This document shows, in pieces, positions 17,144 through 25,140 of a stretch of 64,000 nt of DNA. The notes below the pieces were generated by a model. That model ran no database searches and was not told the DNA's origin. It saw nothing but the letters and a program-made list of their open reading frames with translations. The DNA lies in the NCBI GenBank assembly GCA_963623365.1, contig CAVFJY010000005.1, forward strand, positions 11,408-75,407. The letters are read 5' to 3'. Every line of letters begins with the position of its first letter. Position 1 is the stretch's first letter. This DNA comes from UBA2834 sp963623365 (GTDB lineage Bacteria > Patescibacteriota > Saccharimonadia > Saccharimonadales > Saccharimonadaceae). The position numbers were made by a program, and so were the translations under genes.

Positions 17144-19120
17144 TTAGAAATCCAAATCGTCCAAGTTAACTGTTGCCGCGCGCGACTGAATAAAGTTCTT
17201 TCTCAGCTCTGCTTCATTCCCCATCAACTTCGTGAAAATCGCATCCGCTTTTTCCGCATCTTCAATATTCACTCGAATCAAAGTACGGTTCTTTGGATTC
17301 ATTGTCGTTTCCCACAACTGCGACGCGTCCATTTCGCCCAAACCCTTAAAGCGCTGCTGTGCCGTATAACCAGCTTGCTTAAAACGTTCGTCTTCTGGAT
17401 TAATTTTCGTTCCCGCCGCTTTGCGCTCTTCAATTCGCTGCGTCAATGTTCGTTCCAGCGCTTCTTCGTTATAAATATATTCAATCTTACGTGTATTACC
17501 CGTACCTTTAATTAAGCCAAATAGTGGCGGCTTCGCCAAATATACATGTCCTGCTTTAATCACTTCCGGCATATAGCGGAAGAAGAATGTTAGCAACAAA
17601 GTCGAAATATGCGCACCATCCACATCTGCATCTGTCATAAACACAATCTTGTAATACCGCAAGCCATCAATATTAAAGGCATCACCAATACCAACGCCCA
17701 GCGCTTTAATCAAAGACACCAATTCCGCGTTTGCATACATCTTATCTAAGCGTGCGCGTTCCGTATTCAAGACTTTACCTCGCAGTGGCAAAATTGCCTG
17801 AATCTTGCTATCGCGCCCTTCCTTCGCCGAACCCGCCGCCGAATTACCCTCAACGATAAATAATTCACATTCTTTGCGGTCGCGCGACGAGCAATCTGCC
17901 AATTTCGATGGCAAATTCAAGCCATCAAAAGCATTCTTGCGCAGAACATTATCTCGCGCCGCTCGTGCCGCTTTGCGTGCCCGCGCCGCCAGTGTCGCTT
18001 TCTGCACAATCGCCTTGCCAATGTCTGGATGTTCTTCCAAGTAATAAGCAAAATATTCGCTCATTACTTTATCGACATAACTCCGTACTTCTGGATTACC
18101 TAATTTATTTTTTGTCTGACCTTCAAATTGCGGATCTGGCAATTTCACCAAAATTACCGCCGCCAACCCTTCTTTAATATCATCGCCAGTCAAATTTTCT
18201 TCTTTTTCTTTTAGCAAGCCATTTTTGCGCGCATAATCATTAATCGTCCGGTTCAGCGCCGTCCGAAAGCCCACCACATGCATTCCTCCGTCAGGCGTCA
18301 ATACGTTGTTCGCAAATGGCCGCATCGTTTCTGTCAAACTGTCATTATATTGCACCGCAATTTCAACCATGCTGTCTTCAATTTGCTTTTCAACATAGAA
18401 AATATCGCCCCCACCCAGTACTTCCTTGCCTTCATTCAAGCGTCGCACATAGCTTTTAATTCCGCCTTCAAAATAGAACGCATCACTCTTACCTGTGCGC
18501 TCATCATGCACTGTCGCCAAAATTCCTTTTGTCAAATAGGCTTGGTGGCGGAGGTAATTTACCACCCAGTCATAATCGAAAGTTACGGTTTCCTTAAAGA
18601 TGGCTGGGTCAGGATAGAAGGTAATACTCGTACCGACTTTTTCGGTCTTGCCCACTACTTCTAGTGGCTTAACCGTCTTACCAGTCTCAAATTCAATGTG
18701 ATTAATCTTGCCATCGCGGTATACTTCTGCAATCATTCGCGTCGATAAAGCGTTTACCACCGACGAGCCTACGCCGTGCAAACCTGATGACACTTTATAA
18801 CCACCGCCGCCAAATTTACCACCGGCATGCAACACCGTTAATACTGTTTCCAACGAAGACATCTTTGTCTTCGGGTGAATATCGACCGGAATACCGCGAC
18901 CATTATCATCCACCCGACATCCGCCATCGTTCAGCAAAGTCACTGTCACGCCCGTCGCATAACCTGCAATTGCCTCATCGATCGCATTATCCGCAATCTC
19001 TTTGATTAAGTGATGTAAGCCGTCATATCCAGTCGAGCCAATATACATCCCAGGACGTTTCCGTACTGGTTCGAGTCCCTCCAGAACCTGAATTTCGGAC
19101 GAGTTATACTCTTCAGCCAT
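17144..19120 (-). CDS. gyrB: DNA gyrase subunit B
   Basis: 658 residues, short-form GyrB. It has the GHKL ATPase region (EIADNAIDEAIAG, then GLHGVGSSVVNALS) and the TOPRIM domain (EGNSAAGSAKEGRD, and DADVDGAHI for metal binding). Shine-Dalgarno GAGGT lies before the ATG. A promoter around TTGAAT and TAAGAT is likely in 19140-19190. The gene is followed directly by gyrA. Confidence 0.96.
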   Translation of the reverse strand: MAEEYNSSEIQVLEGLEPVRKRPGMYIGSTGYDGLHHLIKEIADNAIDEAIAGYATGVTVTLLNDGGCRVDDNGRGIPVDIHPKTKMSSLETVLTVLHAGGKFGGGGYKVSSGLHGVGSSVVNALSTRMIAEVYRDGKINHIEFETGKTVKPLEVVGKTEKVGTSITFYPDPAIFKETVTFDYDWVVNYLRHQAYLTKGILATVHDERTGKSDAFYFEGGIKSYVRRLNEGKEVLGGGDIFYVEKQIEDSMVEIAVQYNDSLTETMRPFANNVLTPDGGMHVVGFRTALNRTINDYARKNGLLKEKEENLTGDDIKEGLAAVILVKLPDPQFEGQTKNKLGNPEVRSYVDKVMSEYFAYYLEEHPDIGKAIVQKATLAARARKAARAARDNVLRKNAFDGLNLPSKLADCSSRDRKECELFIVEGNSAAGSAKEGRDSKIQAILPLRGKVLNTERARLDKMYANAELVSLIKALGVGIGDAFNIDGLRYYKIVFMTDADVDGAHISTLLLTFFFRYMPEVIKAGHVYLAKPPLFGLIKGTGNTRKIEYIYNEEALERTLTQRIEERKAAGTKINPEDERFKQAGYTAQQRFKGLGEMDASQLWETTMNPKNRTLIRVNIEDAEKADAIFTKLMGNEAELRKNFIQSRAATVNLDDLDF

Positions 19121-19221
19121 GAATACTTACCTCAACTTGATATTTAATACTCTAATATCTTACTATATCGTATCTAATAATTCAAGTTTTTGCCCCCTAA
19201 AATCGCTTCTAAGGCCTGTGT

Positions 19222-22200
19222 TTAGCGCCAACGCAGCACAACGCCATCTTCATCGTCTTTCGTGGCTCTCATGCCGCCTGACGCGGTCGTTTGCGTCGCC
19301 ACTACTTGTGTCGTTGCCATCGCCTGTGTCGGCGCCTGCGTTTGTCTTACCGTTTGCGCTATTTGTGACGTCGGCGTCGCCACTACTCTTTGTGCCACGC
19401 TTGACTGCACTGCTGACTGCGCCGTCGGTCGCACTATTCGTCGTTTATTCGGATCATGTTGAATGCGAATCATCGTTGTATCCGTCGGTGCTGGCGCATT
19501 TGTAATCTGCGTCGCAGCTTGCGTCGCCATCGACGCACTTTGTACTGGTACTGCTGCTACGACTCGTGGCGCTGTTGGCGCCAAATTCGCTTGCGCTCGC
19601 GCCGCATTCTGTACTGCTGCTGCCGCCCAAATCGAGCCATTCGGATTTGCCAACATCTGATCGACCGCCGCAATTTTAACCTCATCCGCTTGCACATTTC
19701 CCACCATCGTCGCTTTTTTCGGCTTAATCATTGGCGCCACTTTGCCTGCTTTATCCGCCGAGCTATTTGCCACCTTTTGCGCCACCGTCGGAATTACCGC
19801 CATTCCAGGCCGCGACGTTGCATCTGCCAAATTCTCCACGGCAGGCAACACTGCTTGCGGTGTCGCCACTTTTTGAATTGCCGATGCCTTCACTTCTTCG
19901 CGCGCCTGCTTTTCCAGCTTCGCCTTCTTTTCCAACCACGAATCCAAGAAATTCTTCTTTGGCTTCTCTACCACTGGCGCCACCATGTTGCCCATTCGCG
20001 CATCCATCACTGCTGGTGCTGACTTTTTCACCGGTTCTTCATCTGTCGCCGCCAGACGTTTATCAATTTCCGCTTCCACTTCCGCGCGCGGTCGCCCATA
20101 GCGCGACAAAGCATATTCCCGCATCCGCACCATCAGTTCATCATTCGACTCGCCTAGTGGCGGCAATAATTTCAAAGTAAACGGCGATGTCGGCAAATCA
20201 AACATCAATACCGTCGTTACCGCCGCATAGTTCGGAATTTTATGCAAATCTTCCGCATTAAAGACCGGCTTAAAGGCTTTCTCCATCAACTCTGCATCCG
20301 TCACGCCAATCCGCCCACAAATAATCGTACCCACGTTTCCCAAAATCGCCTCGCGAATCTTGTCCGTTAGCTGCGTCATAAACTGGTTCGCCAACACCAA
20401 ATTCAAACGATATTTGCGTGCCTCCGACAGAATCGATTCAAAGCTCTCTGTCGCAAAGTTCTGAAACTCATCCACGAACAAACAAAAGTCCACCCGGTCA
20501 TCTTCCAATGTATCCGCTCGACTCATCGCTGCTGCTTGGAACTTCATCACAAAAATCATACCCAACAATTTTGCATTCAGCTCGCCCGTTTTCCCCTTCG
20601 ACAAATTCACTAGCAAAATCTTCTTATTGTCCATGATTTCGCGGATATTAAAGCCCGACTTTGGCTGCCCCAAAATATTTCGCATCATTTTATTCGACAA
20701 GAATGGTCCCCACTTCGACACAAACCAGCTCGTCACTTCGCCCGCATCATTCGATTTCTGTGATGCTGGAAACTCTTTCGTCCAATAATCATAAACCGTC
20801 TTATCGGTTACATATTTCAATTTCGATTTCACAAATTCCGGATCAATAAAACAACGCGGGATGTCAATAAATGTACCACCCTCCGGATCACTCATCAGTA
20901 GCAGTGCCGCATTTCTAAACATATGCTGCGCACGTGGCCCAAAAATCCCTTGATTTCCAGGGTCATACAAGGACGTCAGCATATTAATTCCTTCCTGCAC
21001 GATGAAGTCCTTCTGGTCTTCATTCTGGAATTCAAACATGTTCATCCCAACCGGATTATCCAAATTGCCAGGCTCAAACAAAATCACATCGTCCATTCGC
21101 TCTGGCGGCACTTTCGATAAAATTGTCTCGACCGCATCACCGTGCGGATCAATAAAAGCAAACCCTCGCCCATCACACATGTCTTGATAAGCCAAATTCG
21201 TCAACAGTACCGATTTACCCATACCCGTAGCACCAATCACATAAGTATGGCGGCGTCGGTCTTTTTCGCTCAACCGAATCGTCTTTTTCTCGCCACGGAA
21301 TTCATTTACGCCCAGCACTAAGCCTTCTTCAACCAATTTCGCTGGCCCATCCACCTGTTTCGTCGACTGTCGCTCCACTTGCGAAGTCGGGATCGCATTC
21401 TGTGCCGGCAAATGAAATACCGATGCCATTTCCACACTATTCAGCACCATGTCTTTGCGCTGTTGCGGGAAAATTCGCAAAATATAATCCCGTGCCAAGC
21501 TCTCGCTGCTCTTCAATGCATCATATTGAAAACCATTATAATTTTGCGCATCAAATTGCGAGAATACCGATACCACGCCGCTTAGCACCGCCTCCGAGCG
21601 TGCTTTCGATTCACTACTCGATACAACTCGGATTAAACATTCAAAACCAGGATTTTTCGTCTTCTCTTCGATTTTGCCAATTTCTTCTTGCTGTAAATTC
21701 GTCAGCGCATTCTCGTCGTCATATTTATCATGTAAATCTGGTGGTCGCCATAATGCCTGCATCACATCACCAATTAAATTCGTGATGCTATACAAAATTT
21801 TTCCAAAAAATGTCGACGCGTTATTTAATTTCTTCCCGTCTTTTATTTTTTGTACTCGCTCGAGTGATTTTCTTGTCCACAAACCATCCGTCGGCCGGAA
21901 CATAATTTGCAGCCCCACGCCATCGCCTTTTTTCGCGACCGACAACGCGTTAATCAAAGCCAAGCTCGCATCTCGTTTCGTATCTTCATAGGTCGCAATC
22001 GGATACCAATACTCTTTGCGCGTCCGCAGTTCGCCGCCTACCACCGCATCAATTTTCCCAATTTCGCTAAAGAAATTCGGGTCCGCCACCTCTTCTAGCC
22101 GCGCCGTTGGGTATGCCGCCGTAATTGCCTGCTTTACGATCTCTGTTAATACCGCTGGTACGACCGCATAATAATTAATAAAGCCATTGTGCGCCACGAT

Positions 22201-22503
22201 CTCAAAACTAATATGTCGCTGCCCGTACAATTTCCCCTTCAGACCTTTCTTCAGCGTCGACGAAATAATACTATACATCACCTGCGCCTCCGACACCTGC
22301 TCGTCAATCACGTCGCGCTCATCACGCCCACCAGCTTGGATATCATCCGTACTCGGCGGCAAATGAATCAACATTGGCACCATCTTCAATGCTCGTTCGT
22401 AATTCTTTCGCTCGCGCTTCACGCCCGCAAAAATCTTCCACGCCACAAACAGTGCCACGATTCCAGCGATAATTCCTACAACTACTAGCGTCGTTCGATC
22501 CAT
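19222..22503 (-). CDS. VirB4/TraG-like membrane-linked ATPase
   Basis: 1093 residues. An N-terminal membrane helix (about 5-25) is followed by a large mixed region. The AAA/RecA-like motor has Walker A GATGMGKSVLL (about residues 430-440), FIDPHGD, and Walker B DFCLFVDEFQNF. The C-terminal 250 residues are A/T/Q-rich low complexity. Proteins of this type, related to type IV secretion and conjugation coupling ATPases, are widespread in CPR genomes. Role here is inferred: DNA or protein transfer across the envelope, or pilus function. The start overlaps the stop of the upstream partner (TAATG), so the two are coupled. Confidence 0.8.
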   Translation of the reverse strand: MDRTTLVVVGIIAGIVALFVAWKIFAGVKRERKNYERALKMVPMLIHLPPSTDDIQAGGRDERDVIDEQVSEAQVMYSIISSTLKKGLKGKLYGQRHISFEIVAHNGFINYYAVVPAVLTEIVKQAITAAYPTARLEEVADPNFFSEIGKIDAVVGGELRTRKEYWYPIATYEDTKRDASLALINALSVAKKGDGVGLQIMFRPTDGLWTRKSLERVQKIKDGKKLNNASTFFGKILYSITNLIGDVMQALWRPPDLHDKYDDENALTNLQQEEIGKIEEKTKNPGFECLIRVVSSSESKARSEAVLSGVVSVFSQFDAQNYNGFQYDALKSSESLARDYILRIFPQQRKDMVLNSVEMASVFHLPAQNAIPTSQVERQSTKQVDGPAKLVEEGLVLGVNEFRGEKKTIRLSEKDRRRHTYVIGATGMGKSVLLTNLAYQDMCDGRGFAFIDPHGDAVETILSKVPPERMDDVILFEPGNLDNPVGMNMFEFQNEDQKDFIVQEGINMLTSLYDPGNQGIFGPRAQHMFRNAALLLMSDPEGGTFIDIPRCFIDPEFVKSKLKYVTDKTVYDYWTKEFPASQKSNDAGEVTSWFVSKWGPFLSNKMMRNILGQPKSGFNIREIMDNKKILLVNLSKGKTGELNAKLLGMIFVMKFQAAAMSRADTLEDDRVDFCLFVDEFQNFATESFESILSEARKYRLNLVLANQFMTQLTDKIREAILGNVGTIICGRIGVTDAELMEKAFKPVFNAEDLHKIPNYAAVTTVLMFDLPTSPFTLKLLPPLGESNDELMVRMREYALSRYGRPRAEVEAEIDKRLAATDEEPVKKSAPAVMDARMGNMVAPVVEKPKKNFLDSWLEKKAKLEKQAREEVKASAIQKVATPQAVLPAVENLADATSRPGMAVIPTVAQKVANSSADKAGKVAPMIKPKKATMVGNVQADEVKIAAVDQMLANPNGSIWAAAAVQNAARAQANLAPTAPRVVAAVPVQSASMATQAATQITNAPAPTDTTMIRIQHDPNKRRIVRPTAQSAVQSSVAQRVVATPTSQIAQTVRQTQAPTQAMATTQVVATQTTASGGMRATKDDEDGVVLRWR

Positions 22504-22976
22504 TACATTCTACCGCTCAGACCATCGCCTTTTTTTCGATTAAACGCCTTACTCATCATATCCCAGCGCGCAACATCCAACTCTGTCACCAAGCGGTGCG
22601 GATCCTTGCGGTCACGTTCAATAATCTTCGTCACTGCACGCATATATGCCTTCGGTAAATTCTCTGCATCTCGATGAATCTCAATCGCCCCCAGCTCTGC
22701 TTGCACTTCTTCTGCCGCTTGCTCGTCAGCATTTTTTGTCGCTACAGGCGTCGCCGCCGGCATTGCCTGCATTTGCTGTTCTGCCGCTTTCTCGCCCCCT
22801 GCTGCCTCCGCATTTTCCGCCAATTCCGGCGGCAATTCCATCTTTGGTTTCAAATCTTCGCGTCGGTTCACAAATTCCTGAAAATCTGACACTTCCCCCA
22901 TTGGCGCTACCGTTTCAGGCGAGCCAAAAACTGGCCCTTTTTCCGAACTACCCCCACCAGCGCCCATATTATCCAT
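22503..22976 (-). CDS. Hypothetical partner of the VirB4-like ATPase
   Basis: 157 residues, no membrane helix. The first 90 residues are low-complexity (A/E/P/G-rich), and the last 60 are charged and helical (ending DMMSKAFNRKKGDGLSGRM). I do not recognise the family. Its stop and the ATPase start share TAATG, so it is likely an accessory subunit. A -10 with extension TG-A-TACAAT (22984-22992) lies seven bases before the ATG and there is no Shine-Dalgarno site; the operon message is therefore probably leaderless. Confidence 0.65.
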   Translation of the reverse strand: MDNMGAGGGSSEKGPVFGSPETVAPMGEVSDFQEFVNRREDLKPKMELPPELAENAEAAGGEKAAEQQMQAMPAATPVATKNADEQAAEEVQAELGAIEIHRDAENLPKAYMRAVTKIIERDRKDPHRLVTELDVARWDMMSKAFNRKKGDGLSGRM

Positions 22977-22989
22977 AAGCTTTATTGTA

Positions 22990-23355
22990 TCATAATATAT
23001 TGCGCGACACCAAGAAGCACATCAGTATTTCTACCGCCAAAATCACCGCAATTTTTAGCCCCACACTCCCCATAACCGAGCCACACATCAACCACAAAAT
23101 TGGTGCCAGCGCTACCACTAGCCCATAATAATAACTTTTCTTCTTAATATTGCCTGATTTTGTCTTGTCGATTTTTGCCCGTAATGTAAAAAAGAGCCTG
23201 CACATCGACACTGCAAGCCCCAAAAAAAGAACATAGCACATTGTAAAAAATACTAAAACACCGACCGGGCCCACTTCACTCGGTGAAAATAAGAACATCA
23301 TTGCGACTAAGAAAGCAAATGCTATCGCACTCAAAACCAGCAGCAGTTTATCCAT
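22990..23355 (-). CDS. Four-helix membrane protein
   Basis: 121 residues with four predicted membrane helices and a basic loop (KIDKTKSGNIKKK) between helices 2 and 3. No family is recognised. It has an extended -10 TG-T-TATAAT (23362-23370) six bases before the ATG, so it should be leaderless. It lies 13 bases upstream of the VirB4-like operon start and may be read together with it. Confidence 0.65.
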   Translation of the reverse strand: MDKLLLVLSAIAFAFLVAMMFLFSPSEVGPVGVLVFFTMCYVLFLGLAVSMCRLFFTLRAKIDKTKSGNIKKKSYYYGLVVALAPILWLMCGSVMGSVGLKIAVILAVEILMCFLVSRNIL

Positions 23356-23399
23356 AAGCGCATTATAACACAGCGCGTGCTCTACGCTCCTACTCTGCT

Positions 23400-23878
23400 C
23401 TATCGAAAAACTCGCCTCGTCGTTTCTGCCACGACCGCCTCACTGCCAAAAATAGCCTTTCCTTTCCCCACAAGCATTTATCTTGAAGCTAAGGTAGAGG
23501 AGCTTATCTGGCAAATATATACATTACTTATAGCCACAAGCTGATTCTCTACGCTTAGCTTTGATTGACCGCCTCTCGTATAGAGAGGCATAGTCCCTGC
23601 AAGATCGTCTTACTTCTCTTTTTCTTTGGGTATCAATGTACTAGATGTTGTCTGACCTTGCGCGCTCTACGCTCCTCATCTCGCGATGAGTTTTGGCGGA
23701 GCTTAGCTTACTCCTAGGTGTAATTTATGGCTAGTAGTAAGCATTCACTGCGCCAACTAACCTTTCTTTAAGTCTTCACTTTTACTCACTCCTTTTTGTT
23801 TTTATGTTTTTTGTTGATTTTTGTTACATCCGCTCGTTCGCGGTATCTGTTTGTGCATTTTTATTTTTGTTCAGGCAC
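23400..23878 (-). ncRNA. Candidate large structured RNA
   Basis: A strong promoter on the minus strand drives a roughly 480-base region with no convincing protein. Read 5'-3' it contains: a hairpin CCGC-GAACGA-GCGG; an A-rich linker; GCTTACT/AGTAAGC with inner CTAG/CTAG (about 23700-23745); CTCATC-GCGA-GATGAG with a GNRA tetraloop (about 23676-23691); GCAAGGTC pairing at distance with GATCTTGC; GCCTCTC-TATAC-GAGAGGC (about 23571-23589); and a 14-base-pair stem AAGCTAAG-C-GTAGAG with CTCTACCTTAGCTT. I recognise no known class; tmRNA and RNase P RNA are elsewhere in the window. The 3' end is uncertain. Confidence 0.5.
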
Positions 23879-23884
23879 ATTCTC

Positions 23885-23913
23885 ACTATAGCAAAGCTTT
23901 ACTCAAAAGTCAA
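23885..23913 (-). promoter_or_regulatory. Promoter of the large structured RNA
   Basis: TTGACT (23908-23913), 17 bases, TATAGT (23885-23890). Predicted start near 23878. Confidence 0.65.
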
Positions 23914-24196
23914 TAATTTTATTGCTCGAAAAACATTGTACTTTTTACAACATATAGCCCTTTTACAGATATTCTCTTCCGTCGCCACACCGTTGTAATC
24001 TTTACAACATACGCCTGCGCCATTATTTTTTTCAAATATTGCCTGTGCATCATTATTTTTCACTTGATCGATGTTTCGATGCGACCGTTTTTTCGTAATT
24101 CTCTTGCATTTCATTATCATTTTTCGCCCCGCCCACTCTGTTAAATTACTCGTCAAAATTGTTGCAAAAAATACAACATTTTTTATGTTTTTTCTA

Positions 24197-24225
24197 TTGA
24201 CACAAGCATTTTATTAAAATATTAT
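24197..24225 (+). promoter_or_regulatory. Promoter of small RNA 2
   Basis: TTGACA (24197-24202), 17 bases, TATTAT (24220-24225). Predicted start A24232, equivalent to A11715 of small RNA 1. Confidence 0.75.
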
Positions 24226-24231
24226 AGAGAT

Positions 24232-24351
24232 AGCTTTTGAATAAAATTATTATGCAAAAGCCAAAAACAAACATTGATTCCAAAATATAACTCCACACTC
24301 CACACATAGAAGAACCGGTTTTCCTCGCAGTTACCGGTTCTTCTCTTTTTT
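24232..24351 (+). ncRNA. Candidate small RNA 2 (paralogue of 11715-11878)
   Basis: About 120 bases. The 5' hairpin AGCTTTTG / CAAAAGCC matches small RNA 1 in sequence and position from the start site. Next comes a C/A-rich, nearly G-free linker with two CTCCACA-like words, then a terminator GAAGAACCGGT / ACCGGTTCTTC (24309-24319 and 24333-24343) and a T run. The linker contains CACACTCC, complementary to GGAGTGTG at the adhesin ribosome binding site. No reading frame is credible. Confidence 0.65.
24309..24351 (+). terminator. Terminator of small RNA 2
   Basis: 11-base-pair perfect stem, 13-base loop, then TCTTTTTT. Confidence 0.85.
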
Positions 24352-24710
24352 ATAAGCTGTCCAAAAAAATCACTCTCCTCATCTCTTCGCACTTACTTTT
24401 TTCCACAACACGACGCCTAACTCAAAGTTACGCGTCGTGTCCGAACAAAAACCATACACACAGTCTCTCGCCGCTCCACTACAAACGCCTCCACTCCACA
24501 TCGCACTCCACCATCGCGAATCACCCCCCCGCAAATCCTCATTCACGTCAGACCCGCAAAAGAAACACCGCAATCAACCGCCCAATACTAACTTGTAAAA
24601 AATACATAAACACTTTGTGCAAAGCCCCCTTCGTCCACAACCGCCATCATAGAAAAACCAACAAAAAAAGCCCCGCGCATCACCAGTAACACAGAACTAA
24701 AAAATCCAAA
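24352..24710. other. Intergenic gap with one strong hairpin
   Basis: No gene seen. At 24408-24440 ACACGACGC-C-TAACT pairs with AGTTA-C-GCGTCGTGT around a CAA loop (14 base pairs, one C-C mismatch). The right arm contains AGTTACGCGTCG, shared with 11936-11947 downstream of small RNA 1. The rest is C-rich with no recognisable signal; a T run at about 24699-24704 (minus) probably ends the tmRNA transcript. Confidence 0.5.
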
Positions 24711-25077
24711 TGGTGGAGCTGCCGGATACTGCCTCCGGGTCCGGATAATTGCCGGTACGCATTCTACGAGCATAGTTCATTCTTTTATCTCGACAAGTGC
24801 CACAGAGCAGGAATCAACAAAACTCTGCAGCGGTCATGGCTGATTTTTCGTGCTATCATCTGCCGTCAGGATAACCTTAATACCATCAATATGATATTAC
24901 CGAAAGCTATGGTATCTCACATTCGATAACAGACCTATAAAATCTTAGGCCCAAGCGTAAGCTGGCATGAATGCCACGCGCTTACTAGCAGTTTTTTCTG
25001 CATTTATGAACAGTACTTACGGTACAAATCGACTCGCCTGCATACTTTTAACTATTCGTCTAAGCTTTATCAGCCCC
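24711..25077 (-). ncRNA. ssrA: Transfer-messenger RNA
   Basis: 367 bases. The 5' GGGGCTG and 3' CAGCTCC-A-CCA form the alanine-type acceptor stem with a G3:U70 pair. The resume codon GCA lies at 24999-25001 and the tag reads AEKTASKRVAFMPAYAWA with stop TAA (24945-24947). The tag ends in AWA and not the usual LAA/AA. The T arm is CCGGA-GGCAGTA-TCCGG, so the loop lacks the conserved TTCRANY. Promoter TTTACT-N17-TAAAAT (25088-25116). The function is ribosome rescue with SmpB, which is not in this window. Confidence 0.85.
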
Positions 25078-25087
25078 AACTGCGCCA

Positions 25088-25134
25088 ATTTTATCATACT
25101 CATGCTTTCAAGTAAAGCTCGCCACCCCTATACT
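25088..25134. promoter_or_regulatory. Overlapping divergent promoters of ssrA and comM
   Basis: Minus: TTTACT (25111-25116), 17 bases, TAAAAT (25088-25093) for tmRNA. Plus: TTTCAA (25106-25111), 17 bases, TATACT (25129-25134), six bases before the comM ATG. The two -35 boxes overlap by one base, so the promoters may compete. Confidence 0.6.
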
Positions 25135-25140
25135 GCGCTC

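Noticed and set aside
23400..23878. Considered as tmRNA, group I intron or 6S RNA
   Set aside because: No T-arm motif or CCA end; no paired group I core elements; too long for 6S. A clear tmRNA exists at 24711-25077.
23899..24156. 85-codon minus-strand frame upstream of the large RNA
   Set aside because: Composition is random-like, no ribosome binding site, and it ends inside the promoter of the structured RNA.
24967..25140. N-terminal extension of comM
   Set aside because: It overlaps tmRNA on the other strand, has no family similarity, and a leaderless promoter fixes the start at 25141.
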